A DNA stretch of 64,000 nucleotides, taken from Mesostigma viride. Its lineage: Eukaryota > Streptophyta > Mesostigmatophyceae > Mesostigmatales > Mesostigmataceae. Shown piece by piece: positions 39,248 through 50,388 of the stretch. Where the stretch lies: assembly GCA_009746045.1 (NCBI GenBank), contig RPFO01000213.1:812564-876563 (forward strand), read 5' to 3'. A program made the translations under genes and the position numbers. Below the pieces are notes generated by a model that saw nothing but the letters and a program-made list of their open reading frames with translations, was not told the origin of the DNA and did not search any database. How positions within the stretch are numbered: the stretch's first letter is position 1; every line of letters begins with the position of its first letter.

Positions 39248-40168
39248 TCAGGCAAGACCACCACGGTTGGCCCCAGGCGCGTCCTGGTTCTCCTTGTCGC
39301 TGTCGTCGTCGCTGTCGCTCACCACAATCAGCTCTGGCACCCTGCTCCCCGCTGCGCCGTCGTCGACCCGCTGTCGGCCCGCGATAACTGAATCGTTACC
39401 GTTGGTATAGTAGACAGGTGACAACCCGTCGTTGGCACCCCGCGGATTGTATCTTGGCACCTCGTGGTCGCCAAGTGCCTCGTCGCCTAGCCCAGCGACG
39501 CCCCTTGCTCCCACCTCAAGGTCACTATCGTACCCAAGAGGTGCAAACTCTTCCCAACGCGTCACACGAACGCGAAGGGGTTGGGGCAGTTCCTGAAAAG
39601 GAACCCTTGCTCGCTCCGGAAACCTGCCGACTCTTGCCGCGCGCTGTCCTCCGGTGATGGCTTCCGCTGTCGCCCCAACCTCTGCAAGCCGCCTGTAATG
39701 CTCCGCTCCGCGTCGTTCACGCCTAACTGGCCCCGCTGCAACACCCTCGTCGCCGATGACGCCTGCGAAAGTACGTGGTACACCCGCACCCGCTGCTGTC
39801 GGTACAAACTCGTGTCGCACTGCGCCAGCTGCCTCCGCAACCTCGCCACGCCTTGCCGCCAACTCCGCACGCACTCGCTCAGCTACTGCTGTAATCACCG
39901 TCTGGATGCCGACCAAACCGTGAAGCTCCTGCTCGAGGTCGTCGATGCTCCGGTGCTCCGGAATGACGATGGTTTGTACGTGCCGCAGAATTCGCTCCCA
40001 ATCTTCGACCTGGTCGTCGACGAATTGCACGAAGCTGCGATTAACAGGCGGACGATCTGCAAGCAATAAAGATAGATCCCGAACGACACGACGCAATTCA
40101 GGCGAAATCGAACCCCCAGCAGACTGCCGAAACCGGAAATCCTGCTGCCGTTGTTCTTCCTGCACCAT
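39248..40168 (-). CDS. Cop-2 ORF0: extra leader protein upstream of gag
   Basis: 306 codons, ATG 40168 to stop 39248, between 5' LTR and gag with a ~100-bp gap. N-terminal half is helical and charged (SPELRRVVRDLSLLLADRP, DQVEDWERILRHV), middle Ala/Arg-rich, C-terminus ELIVVSDSDDDSDKEN. The last motif has the form of a SUMO-interacting motif: a hydrophobic I-V-V core followed by Ser/Asp. No known retrotransposon domain is recognised. Preserved in Cop-2 and decayed in Cop-1. Could be a separate N-terminal Gag-like protein or an accessory factor; cap-proximal position means it would be translated first. Confidence 0.65.
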   Translation of the reverse strand: MVQEEQRQQDFRFRQSAGGSISPELRRVVRDLSLLLADRPPVNRSFVQFVDDQVEDWERILRHVQTIVIPEHRSIDDLEQELHGLVGIQTVITAVAERVRAELAARRGEVAEAAGAVRHEFVPTAAGAGVPRTFAGVIGDEGVAAGPVRRERRGAEHYRRLAEVGATAEAITGGQRAARVGRFPERARVPFQELPQPLRVRVTRWEEFAPLGYDSDLEVGARGVAGLGDEALGDHEVPRYNPRGANDGLSPVYYTNGNDSVIAGRQRVDDGAAGSRVPELIVVSDSDDDSDKENQDAPGANRGGLA

Positions 40169-40261
40169 TCACCACCGGACGAGCTCCTCGCGTCGTCAAC
40201 GCTGCACACCGCAACCGGCAACGACCCTCCTGGCCGTTCCGCTGAGACTGGTTGTAATTTG

Positions 40262-40959
40262 AGTTATAACGTTCCTAGCAAACGCAATGTGAAGGATATG
40301 GTTGCAATGCAGCAATGTGTGAATATGGTTGGAAACGGAGCTTTGTTAAAATTGGATAATGTTACAGCGCTCACACACTTGAGGCTTGTACACGCGCTTG
40401 CCAAGTCAAGGCACAACACGTGAGGCGGGCTCGCAAGAGATGCCCAATTGGCACTGGTCTATTGTTTATATACTTGTGCACTGTGCTTGCTAGTCCTGAG
40501 CAGCCTAGGAGGCCTGCTCAGTAATAACACCCCCGGTACAGTATTCACTACCTGTACAGCGCCCAGCTCCTATACAGTAGGTCTGCCATACAGGCACAGT
40601 GACCACAGAGCACAGTCCACAGTGACTATTGCATCTGCACCTAGAAGTCCAGGACTAAGCCTGCGGTACCAACAGACCACAGGTTAAGGTTCCTATTTCC
40701 TGCGTACGACGTATTAATCCAATACCGTCGTAGGTACAGCACCTAATTCCTGTCAGCCCAGGAATTACTGTCGACCCCATATGTCGTCGGCAAATATTCA
40801 CGTCCGACTTAGAAGAACAGCCGGCTCGCGCTCGCGCGCGACCGGGAAGTCGGAACGCCATAACTTTCTTGATACTTGTCGGAATGAACTCGTTCCGGTG
40901 CCGCTGGAATCGCAGAGATATGCCGAATCAGGATCACGCCAATGCGCTTGGCGTTAACT
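40262..40959 (-). repeat. Cop-2 5' LTR (~698 bp)
   Basis: Matches 19648-20347. The inner end reads AGTTATAACG instead of AGTTAACG, a 2-base difference next to the primer region TCAAATTACAACC (40249-40261, minus strand). Outer end CGTTAACT is followed by GCATG. Confidence 0.9.
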
Positions 40960-41515
40960 GCATGACCAAACATGTGGTGCAATCCCAATGCAATGTTGGA
41001 CACAAGAGACATTTTATACAGGTGAGGTGCTTGGAATAACACTCTCACTTACATACAACCATGCTCCCCATTGCATCATTCAGGCCATCAGCCTCATCCT
41101 CCTCCTCTAAAGGAGCCTCCTGCCCTAAGGCAGGACTTTCACGCTCCAACATTGAAGGAGTACGCAAACTACCTCCAAGAGCCATGTGGGAACGTTGTTG
41201 CCTTGTGGTAACTGCTTTCACCACGGTGACGTGGGAAGACCCAGTCACTACCCCATTGTGTTCTTCCTCCATGGATGCACCCTCAACCTGTGCAGGGAGA
41301 CTCTCAACCTCAAGTGGGGGACTCTCAACCTGTGCAGGCCGGAGCAAATCAACTTCATCCAGAGTAATGGGGGGGTCACTCTTAGCCCCCTCCCTGGCGG
41401 ACCCTAGCAAGCCCAGGGAAGGCAGAATCCGTCAGGTTGGGTTAAATTAATATACCCACCTCGGTTCACTTGCCAATGCCAAAGAGGGCAATATGACCCT
41501 GTTTGCATGGCAGAA
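40960..41515 (-). pseudogene. Cop-3 fragment: Pol N-terminus and degenerate gag knuckle
   Basis: Minus strand from 41515: ATGTTATTTCTGCCA, identical over 15 bases to the zinc-knuckle start of Cop-1 gag, then a frameshifted CKQGHIA; then a Pro/Glu-rich linker (41410-41045) containing KAVTTRQQRSH, the equivalent of VVTRQRARH in Cop-1; then LGLHHMFGHA, at which Cop-2 is inserted. The continuation is integrase at 19642. Multiple shifts; inactive. Confidence 0.7.
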
Positions 41516-42132
41516 ATAACATGTTACCCTGCGCTGCACCGCAGATCCAGGTGCTCCCCACTGGGCACCTTAGTACCCTGTTGAAGTGATTATCAAATAA
41601 ATCACAACCTTGCTTGCAAGTGCGCCTTCACGCCAGGCTGCACTTCATGCAACAAAGGTATCAACCGTAACTCCTCTTGTTGTTGCTTATAGCATAATTT
41701 CAGTCGTTCGCGCCACTCGCGCCCGGGGCGACTGCTCACTGGTGAAGCCTTCGCTCCCAACACGCTCAGCAGCTGCCTTGAAGACCTTCATTGTCGATGG
41801 CGACAAATTCTGACAGCCGCTTGCGACATTTGTGCTCTCTCCCGCTCTTGACAGCGATACTCGTGCTCTTTCCAGATCGCTGGCGACTTTCGCAGTTGCC
41901 CGATCACTTCAGCACTCGCAGCCGCTCGCAATCAGCGCTTCATTTGCCTTCAGCGATACAGTTCGCTGGCTGCGACTTCGCTGCCGACCCGGCCACGCTT
42001 TGGCCTTCAAAATTGACCTTGCAAACAAGTTATTAACTTGCAGCATTAATAATGCCAATGCATTAATTAGCATGAGCTTGTTCTGCACAAGAAAATTTAT
42101 ACAGCATAAACCTTGGTATAATCATCATCGAC
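41516..42132 (-). other. Probable remnant of Cop-3 gag/leader
   Basis: Lies between the gag knuckle and LINE-R. One minus-strand frame (about 41900-41700, containing MKVFKAAAERVGSEGF) is open for some 70 codons but does not match Cop-1 gag or ORF0. Together with 49668-50388 the leader plus gag of Cop-3 is only ~1.4 kb, shorter than the 2.1 kb of Cop-1, so part is missing or diverged. Confidence 0.4.
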
Positions 42133-42150
42133 ATATATATGACAAGCTCC

Positions 42151-44252
42151 TGCGTGGACGATAGGAATTATAGCACCGGCGGGCTTCAAAGTGCCGGACG
42201 GCAGGCGGTACCACCACTCCGTGGCAGCTTGGCCCAGTTTGCTACCGGCTGGCACACGTTTTCAGTGAATTTTGGGCTCCAGATTTAAATGCAACGTGCG
42301 GTTTGAGGCAGGGGAAAACATGCGTGGACGATAGGAATTATAGCACCGGCGGGCTTCAAAGTGCCGGACGGCAGGCGGTACCACCATTCCGTGGCAGCTT
42401 GGCCCAGTTTGCTACCGGCTGGCACACGTTTTCAGTGAATTTTGGGCTCCAGATTTAAATGCAACGTGCGGTTTGAGGCAGGGGAAAACATGCGTGGACG
42501 ATAGGAATTATAGCACCGGCGGGCTTCAAAGTGCCGGACGGCAGGCGGTACCACCATTCCGTGGCAGCTTGGCCCAGTTTGCTACCGGCTGGCACACGTT
42601 TTCAGTGAATTTTGGGCTCCAGATTTAAATGCAACGTGCGGTTTGAGGCAGGGGAAAACATGCGTGGACGATAGGAATTATAGCACCGGCGGGCTTCAAA
42701 GTGCCGGACGGCAGGCGGTACCACCATTCCGTGGCAGCTTGGCCCAGTTTGCTACCGGCTGGCACACGTTTTCAGTGAATTTTGGGCTCCAGATTTAAAT
42801 GCAACGTGCGGTTTGAGGCAGGGGAAAACATGCGTGGACGATAGGAATTATAGCACCGGCGGGCTTCAAAGTGCCGGACGGCAGGCGGTACCACCATTCC
42901 GTGGCAGCTTGGCCCAGTTTGCTACCGGCTGGCACACGTTTTCAGTGAATTTTGGGCTCCAGATTTAAATGCAACGTGCGGTTTGAGGCAGGGGAAAACA
43001 TGCGTGGACGATAGGAATTATAGCACCGGCGGGCTTCAAAGTGCCGGACGGCAGGCGGTACCACCATTCCGTGGCAGCTTGGCCCAGTTTGCTACCGGCT
43101 GGCACACGTTTTCAGTGAATTTTGGGCTCCAGATTTAAATGCAACGTGCGGTTTGAGGCAGGGGAAAACATGCGTGGACGATAGGAATTATAGCACCGGC
43201 GGGCTTCAAAGTGCCGGACGGCAGGCGGTACCACCATTCCGTGGCAGCTTGGCCCAGTTTGCTACCGGCTGGCACACGTTTTCAGTGAATTTTGGGCTCC
43301 AGATTTAAATGCAACGTGCGGTTTGAGGCAGGGGAAAACATGCGTGGACGATAGGAATTATAGCACCGGCGGGCTTCAAAGTGCCGGACGGCAGGCGGTA
43401 CCACCATTCCGTGGCAGCTTGGCCCAGTTTGCTACCGGCTGGCACACGTTTTCAGTGAATTTTGGGCTCCAGATTTAAATGCAACGTGCGGTTTGAGGCA
43501 GGGGAAAACATGCGTGGACGATAGGAATTATAGCACCGGCGGGCTTCAAAGTGCCGGACGGCAGGCGGTACCACCATTCCGTGGCAGCTTGGCCCAGTTT
43601 GCTACCGGCTGGCACACGTTTTCAGTGAATTTTGGGCTCCAGATTTAAATGCAACGTGCGGTTTGAGGCAGGGGAAAACATGCGTGGACGATAGGAATTA
43701 TAGCACCGGCGGGCTTCAAAGTGCCGGACGGCAGGCGGTACCACCATTCCGTGGCAGCTTGGCCCAGTTTGCTACCGGCTGGCACACGTTTTCAGTGAAT
43801 TTTGGGCTCCAGATTTAAATGCAACGTGCGGTTTGAGGCAGGGGAAAACATGCGTGGACGATAGGAATTATAGCACCGGCGGGCTTCAAAGTGCCGGACG
43901 GCAGGCGGTACCACCATTCCGTGGCAGCTTGGCCCAGTTTGCTACCGGCTGGCACACGTTTTCAGTGAATTTTGGGCTCCAGATTTAAATGCAACGTGCG
44001 GTTTGAGGCAGGGGAAAACATGCGTGGACGATAGGAATTATAGCACCGGCGGGCTTCAAAGTGCCGGACGGCAGGCGGTACCACCATTCCGTGGCAGCTT
44101 GGCCCAGTTTGCTACCGGCTGGCACACGTTTTCAGTGAATTTTGGGCTCCAGATTTAAATGCAACGTGCGGTTTGAGGCAGGGGAAAACATGCGTGGACG
44201 ATAGGAATTATAGCACCGGCGGGCTTCAAAGTGCCGGACGGCAGGCGGTACC
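42151..44252 (+). repeat. 170-bp tandem monomers, 12 copies plus partial 13th
   Basis: TGCGTGGACG recurs every 170 bp from 42151 to 44191. Copies are practically identical; the first differs by CCACCACTCC for CCACCATTCC. The 13th breaks off at GGCGGTACC (44252) where the unique leader begins. The array is inside the target duplication and is therefore part of LINE-R, like the promoter monomers at the 5' end of mouse L1. Each unit contains an ATTTAAAT core. Confidence 0.95.
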
Positions 44253-44365
44253 GCGACCGCAGCGCGTTGGGGGGCTGCCGCCCCCCAAACCCCCCGCGTG
44301 GGGGGCTCCGCCCCCCACACCCCCCGCCCCCCCCTCGGTGGCTGCCACGCCTGCCCTGATTGTTC
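44253..44365 (+). promoter_or_regulatory. GC-rich hairpin leader of LINE-R
   Basis: Two stems, GGGGGGCTGCCGCCCCCC and GGGGGGCTCCGCCCCCC, occur in tandem (44269-44320), followed by C-runs. Strong RNA structure just before the first ATG (44366) could restrict scanning, and the G- and C-runs could form quadruplex or i-motif structures. Inference only. Confidence 0.55.
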
Positions 44366-47300
44366 ATGGACGACCCACGACCCCCTTCGCCCAACGGCTC
44401 CCCCGCTCCCCGGTTGGCGCCTCGGCGGTCCTCTCGGCTTGCGGCCCTTCTTGCGGAGGTGGGCGACCCGGCTGCGGGGGGCTCGGGCGCCCCGGTCTCC
44501 CCCTCCTTGGTCTGCGAGGTCTGCCGGAGCGGGCACCGCGGGCACCACATGTTAGTTTGTGATGCTTGCAATTCCGGGTGGCACTTGCAGTGTCTTACTC
44601 CCCGGCTCTACCGGGTCCCGCCGGGCTCCTGGACGTGCCCGCGCTGTCCCCCCCGGCGGGCCCCCGGGCTGCCCTCCCCGCTGGGTGCTCCGGCCCCCTG
44701 CCCCGTGTGCCCCCCTGCCGAGGCCCTCGGGGCGGGCCGTGGCCTGCCCGATGGGGCCGCCGTTGCTCGGGCCCTGGCGCCCTCGGCCCCGGGGCCCCAC
44801 CCGTCGCCTGGCCCCGCCGACGGGGGCGCGGCGCTGTCGCCTGGGCTGGCCCGGCCGACCCCCGGCGGGCCTGGCGACCCCGGCGCCCGCCCCCGGCCCC
44901 TCGCTCCCCGACGCTCTGGCCTCCCTTCCCCCGGCCGCGGTTGGCCACCCAGCCGCCACCCCCGTCCTTGCCGCGTGGGACGGCGGCCCCCGGGCCCACG
45001 CGTTCACCTCGTGGCCGCCCTCGCACATTGTCGGCGTGGTGGGCCGCGCCACCTTTTCTTGGGCGTACTGCCCTTTGTTGCTGGACGCGGTCGGGTCCAG
45101 GCCGCCTTCCCCTCGCTCCCTAGGCCCCCGGCCTTCCTGGCCCTAGTTGCGCAGGTGCGGGCGACATTTCTTTCCGCCGCCCCCCGGTGACGGCCTCGAC
45201 TCTTTGGGGGTATGTCTTGGAAGGATATCACGCCGGCTGCCGGCTGCCGTGGCATCTCCCGGCCGCCCGGCAGGAAGAGCTGCTTTCCCTGGACGAGCGG
45301 GTGGGTCAGGAGGTGGTCGAGTTCGTCACGGCGGTGGCTCGAGACGCACAGGTCTCGGTGCGGGCGGCCTACCTCGCGGGCGGCGCCGACCTGGGCCTCA
45401 TGTCCCCGCGGCAGCTTCGCCTCTTCTTGGACGCCCAGGCCCCGCCTCCCGGCCCGGTTGCCAGTGGGGGCTTTCTCATCACCTCCCTCAGCCTGGCGCA
45501 GGCCGCCATGCTGCGTGTGGAGTTCGGGGCCCCCATCGCGGTTCAGGGCGGCCAGGCCATCTTGGTGGACTCGGCCGGGCGCGCCCAGCCCCTAACCGCG
45601 GGGACGCCTGTTTCTGCCTTCCTCCACGACATCCTGGAGTTGGCAGGCATCCCGCACGAATGGCACCCCGCGGCTGACCAACCGGTCGGCATCCTCTCGC
45701 GCGCCCAGATTGCTGCTCTCCCGGGTTGCTGGGAGGCCGGCTGGGACCCGCCCCCCCTCATGTCCGGTCCCTTCTGGAGGGGGACGACCCCGAGTCGGGC
45801 TCCTGTGCCATCTGCCTTGAGCCCTTCCGGCCGGGGGATGGCTTGTGTCGCCTGCCCGCGTGCGGCCACACATTCCATCAAGCGTGCATCGCGCGCAGCT
45901 TGCTCCACTCCGTGCCGCGCTGCCCGTTGTGCCGGGCTGTTGTGCCGCCCCCTGGGACTGCGCTTCCTCTCGGCCCGCCCCCGGTCTCGCTGGGTCCCCT
46001 GCCGGGTCCCCACCGGGCCCCGGGGCCAGCTGCCTCCCCGACCCCTCGGCCGCCCCCGGCCTCGTTGCCGGGGCCTGGGGTGGTCGCGGGCGCGCTGGCG
46101 AGTCCCCCTGGGAGGGGCGCCGGCGTTCTCGATCCCCCTCCGCTGGGGGTCTCCCCGGTGGGCACTGCCTCCTCCGTGGCCCCGGCGGGCCTGCCGGGCG
46201 CTGGTCGGGTCGTGGTGCGCGCGCCTGCCGGCCCGGCTGGGGAGACGCCGCAGGCCCCACGTCCTGCCTTTGCTGGCGCCGCTCCCCGCCACTCAGCGCC
46301 CGCCGACGGCCTTCACCGGTGTGCCGTGCTGCTTCCCACGGGGTCCCCGTGTGCTGGTGTGTTCCACAACCGTAACCTCCTCTGCCAGCACCTTCGCGCT
46401 GTGCACCCCGATCTCGGCGCGGCGGATCTGCAGGCCATGAGCTGTTACCGGTGCCCGGAAGCTCACTGCCAGCGGGTGTACTCCATTCACGGGCGCGCTC
46501 AGCACGCGCGCGCCTGTGTTGCTCAACGGCCCCTCAACCGGCCAGCAGTCCCGGCCCCCTCCCCCCTCCCGCCTCGGCTCCCACCGGCTCCCAGCCCCCG
46601 CCGCCCGACTACTCGGCCAGTTGGCGTTGGCTTGACACGGTTCCCTGGGATGCATGCGCCATCAACCCGACGTCTACCCTGACCGACCTCCCCCACCGCG
46701 CGCGTAGCCTTTTCGCGCAATGTGCAATCGTTTCTCTCCGGCGCATGCACGCCGCTCCGGACGACCCGCTGGGCTTTAAACTGCACATGGTGACCCCCCG
46801 CCTGCTCCTCACCCCTCTCGGGCGTGGTGTGCGCGGCCTCCAGGGTGCGGTTATTGCCCGTTGCCGACGCTTTCTGCAGGGGGACTGGGAGGGGCTGTTT
46901 GGCGTGCCGCCCCCGCGCACGGCCCGGCTGTCGGGGGAGGTCAACTTCGAGCGGGTGGCCGCCGACGTCATCCGCCTCGTCCGCGAGGGGCAGCTCAGCC
47001 GGGCCATGACCCGCTTGGAAATGGCCAAGCTGGCCCCCGCCAATGCGGCTACCCTGGCGGCCTTGGAGGCTCTTCACCCTGCGGAGCCCGGATTCCAGCT
47101 GCCCGTGCCGGACCCCCTGCCGGCCCCCCTCCGGCTGGACCGCGACTGCTTCCTGGAGGTGATGCGTGCGGTCCCGCGGGCTTCCTCTACCGGGCCGTCG
47201 GGCTGGCGCTACGAGCACTTGGAGGTCCTGGTGGGGCATGGGGGCGAGGACATTCTCTTTGACACCCTCATTGACCTGGCGGCTGGTCGCGTTCCTCCCG

Positions 47301-49521
47301 CTGCGCGCGAGTGGTTAGCGGGCGCTCGCCTCCTCGCTCTGCTCAAGGGTGTCTTGCCCCCCCCGAGGGCAAGGTGCGCCCGATCGCCTGCGGTGAGGTG
47401 CTCCGCAAGCTCGTGGGCAAAGTGATCTGCCGCCAAAAGGCGCCCGAGCTCCGTGCCTTTTTCTGCCCGCCCCTCGCAGCGGGTGAGACCTCGGTGGCGG
47501 CCCAGCTGGGGGTGACGACTCCAGGCGGGGCGGATATCCTCATCCATTCGGTGCAGGCCTACCTCGAGGCCCACCCCACCCACGCTGTCGTCAAGGTCGA
47601 CTGCCACAACGCGTTCAACAGTCTGTCCCGCGCCAGCATGTTTGCGGCCGTCATGGAGTCCTTCGAGGACTTGTACGCTTGGACAGCCGTGTGCTACGGC
47701 CAGCCCGGCCAACTGGTTCACATCATGGAGGACGGCACTCGCGGCGGCCTGCTGTCGCGGTCGGGCACCCAGCAAGGGGACCCCCTGGGACCCCTGTACT
47801 TTGCCGCCCCCCTCCAGGGTTGCCTCCAAGCGGTCCATGCTGCCCACCCGGCGGTCGCTATTCAGGCCTACTTGGATGATATCTACCTTCTGGGCCCTGT
47901 GCCGGACACCACCGCGGCTCTGCTGGCACTGCAGACCGCGGTGGCCGACATCAACCTCCAGTTGACCCTGGCCAAGTGCGCGGTGTACTCGCCCCAAGGT
48001 GATTGCTCCGGCTTTCCGCCCCAGCTCTTGGGCCGGGACGAGCGCCTCCATGGGTTGGATGTCCTCGGCGTTCCGGTTGGCGACCCCGCGTTTGTCATCG
48101 ATGCTCTGCGGGCCGCCCTCGAGGCACGCACTGAGGTACTGCCCTTGATTGCGCGCCTTCATGATTCGCAGACCAAGGGTCTGCTTCTGTGGTTTTGCGC
48201 TCACCCTCGCGTCGTTCACTGGCTCCGGGGCGCTCTTCCGGCTCAGGTCCGGCTGGCCGCCGAGGGCCACGACGAACGCATCCAGTCGGCCTTGGCGCAG
48301 CTGGTCCCGGGCCCCGACCTCCCGCCACATGCTATTCGCATTGCCTCCCTGCCTGCACGGATGGGTGGCTGCGGTCTGACTCGTGCCGCCCGGCTGGCCC
48401 CAGCAGCATTTTTGGGCTCCGTCGCTCAGTCGTGGGCGGAAAGCTGCCGGCTCCTGCCCCTTTTGGCAACGGCAGCGCCTGACCTCCTGGACCCCAGCAG
48501 CCCTTTGCCCTTCGTCACCGCCATCCAGGAGGCCTATGCTGAGATCCAGCAGGCCTGTTCTCCCGTCCGTGCCGCTCAGGCGGTACAGCGCCACCTCCCT
48601 CGCGGCACTCCCTCGGTCGCCTCCGTTCAATCTCCCGCCGCATTCCCTGCTCGCGTCATCGATAAACACCAGAAAACCTACGCGGGTATTCTGCACACGG
48701 CTGATTGGATTGCTCTTTTCGCGGACCTCAACGCCCAGGGACGTGCGTGGCTGTTCTCGCTTTCCTTGCGGAGTGTGGGCTCGGCGTACCTTCGTGCTCT
48801 TCCCATGGCCCCCCCATTCGCCTTGGCTCCCAGCCACTACTCGGTGGCGCTCCGGCACCAGCTATTTGCCCCGCAGCCTCTTGTTCCGGCCGGGCGGCCT
48901 TGTGGTAGCTGTGGGCAGCCGCTGGATCCCACGGGGACTCACTACCTTGCCTGCATGGGGGGCCAACAGAATCAGAATTGGTATTTGTATTTGCACACTG
49001 TCCTCCTGACGGTGGTGCTCGCCATGATTCGGTCGGTTTTCCCCCACGCGAACATCCGGTCCGAGGATGCGGATGGCGCTGCCTTCTATTCCCCCAACCA
49101 CCGGCCTGACATCGTGGTGCTGGACTTTGAGGGGGGTGGCCGGCATCTGCTTATTGACGTTTCGGTGGCGCGGCCCTTGGCTCTTAGCCACGTGGCTGGG
49201 GCCTCCCTCACGGCAGGTTACACGGCGGACCGGGCGGAGCGGGCCAAGCTCCTGGCCTACGGCGACGTCGGGCACCATCGTGTGGTGCCCTTTGTCCTGG
49301 AGGAGTTTGGGGCCATGGGGCCCCTGACCTCCGCCTTCTTCAAGGAGTGTTGCCGGCTCCGGGAGGACCGGCTGGACCTGGAGGGCCAGCGGGCCCCATG
49401 GTCGGCGCGGACCTGGACGTCATATTGGCGTCAGCGCTTGTCGGTGGCGCTGACTCGGGCCATGGCTGACATCATGCTCCGCCGTACGCGGGCTGATTTT
49501 GCGGTGCAGCAGGGCTATTAG
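44366..49521 (+). pseudogene. LINE-R polyprotein: PHD, RING-H2, zinc fingers, RT, RLE endonuclease
   Basis: First ATG 44366. Reading needs several frames. 44512-44650: PHD finger C4HC3 (CEVC...CDAC...H-x2-C...CPRC). 45187-45720: globular part of unknown family. 45803-45940: RING-H2 (CAIC...CGHTFHQAC...CPLC). 46316-46500: C2H2-like fingers (CQHLRAVH; CYRC). 46600-47340: RT N-terminal region (TGPSGWRYEHL). 47350-49521 is one intact frame: RT with VKVDCHNAFNSLS, SGTQQGDPLGP and YLDD (47868-47879), then CCHC (CGSCGQPLDPTGTHYLAC, ~48898-48955) and restriction-like nuclease RPDIVVLDF...LLIDVSV. Apparent frameshifts near 45175, 45750, 46560 and 47360 all fall in C-runs, so misread homopolymers are as likely as decay. 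Nicks target DNA and primes cDNA synthesis. Confidence 0.85.
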
Positions 49522-49654
49522 GTTCCTCCCGTTAGGCGTTTCCATTGGTCTTATCGTAGTATAGAGCTTTGACATGGCTCTGTATATAGGTTTATAGCTG
49601 GGCGTTTGCTTTGGTTTGAGTGATTTCACTCTGCTGTAAGTAATTATATTTTTA
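49522..49654 (+). other. LINE-R 3' untranslated end
   Basis: Short AT-rich tail from the stop to the target duplication, ending TTATATTTTTAA without poly(A) or clear tandem tail. In R2-type elements the 3' region is the RT recognition structure. Confidence 0.6.
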
Positions 49655-49667
49655 ATATATATGACAA

Positions 49668-50388
49668 ATATCCGACATTCCCTGCTAGCAATGCCAATGT
49701 TGTCGCAGTCACAACAGTGACTTAATTCCGCTGCATACGAAATTATATACATATATTTTTTCGTATCAATGCTTCCATCACAACTGTGCGCACATGCAGC
49801 AGCCAACATAAAATATTGAACTAATTGCGCAATTCTGGCACGAAACAAACTTCGTATTACATTCGCAAAAGCGCAACAAATCTGGACCAGGCCCCACTGG
49901 AACTCCATATTCGTAACTACGTTTTTCGTATAGCATACGACGTAATTACTACAACATATTTTCACGAAACCAAAACCCAGTTTCGCAGCACAAAATCCCC
50001 GCCTTGAAACGATAAAATCCAAATCTTTTATTGCGAAGTCCGTGCACATAAAACAGGCCAGTAACGGAATACAAAACTTCGCTACATCATTCCCGTAAAA
50101 TTCAGATCATAAAAAACTGTTCAAATCCACTGCACGCGCAACTTAACGTTCATATGTGGCGCATCCTGCTGCAGGCAGATTCGTACGTAGATGCTTGCCG
50201 ACGACCTTCGAGATAACAAATTCGACCGCTGACGTTGAAGTTGAGGCTTGACGAAGGATCCACCGCGCCTCCGGAGATGGTTCACGAAATTCACGCGTGT
50301 TTCCCATATAATGGAACAACACCGTAAACTTTGACGACTCCAGAAATCAATGCCGTAATCAGTAGATTACGAACTCGATTGTAATTCG
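49668..50388 (-). other. Cop-3 5' leader remnant
   Basis: AT-rich sequence continuous with 42145 before LINE-R inserted. On the minus strand it begins TCGAATTACAATCGAG next to the 5' LTR, matching the putative primer region of Cop-1. Short open frames are not recognisable. Confidence 0.45.

Larger units (their letters stand above)
42146..49654 (+). mobile_element. LINE-R: full-length RLE-type non-LTR retrotransposon
   Basis: Flanked by the perfect 13-bp duplication ATATATATGACAA (42133-42145 and 49655-49667). It has a 5' array of 170-bp units, GC-rich leader, a long ORF region and a short (~130-bp) AT-rich 3' end without poly(A). RT with a C-terminal CCHC plus PD-(D/E)xK-like endonuclease places it with the early-branching LINE clades that use a restriction-like endonuclease (R2/NeSL/CRE/Utopia type), and no apurinic endonuclease was seen. 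GC content is far higher than its neighbours. Confidence 0.88.

Noticed and set aside
42151-44252. CRISPR-like array
   Set aside because: Whole 170-bp units repeat with no unique spacers, inside a LINE target duplication in a eukaryotic sequence.
47209-48858. 549-codon minus-strand frame
   Set aside because: Complementary to the RT of LINE-R; GC-rich coding DNA often leaves the opposite strand open.
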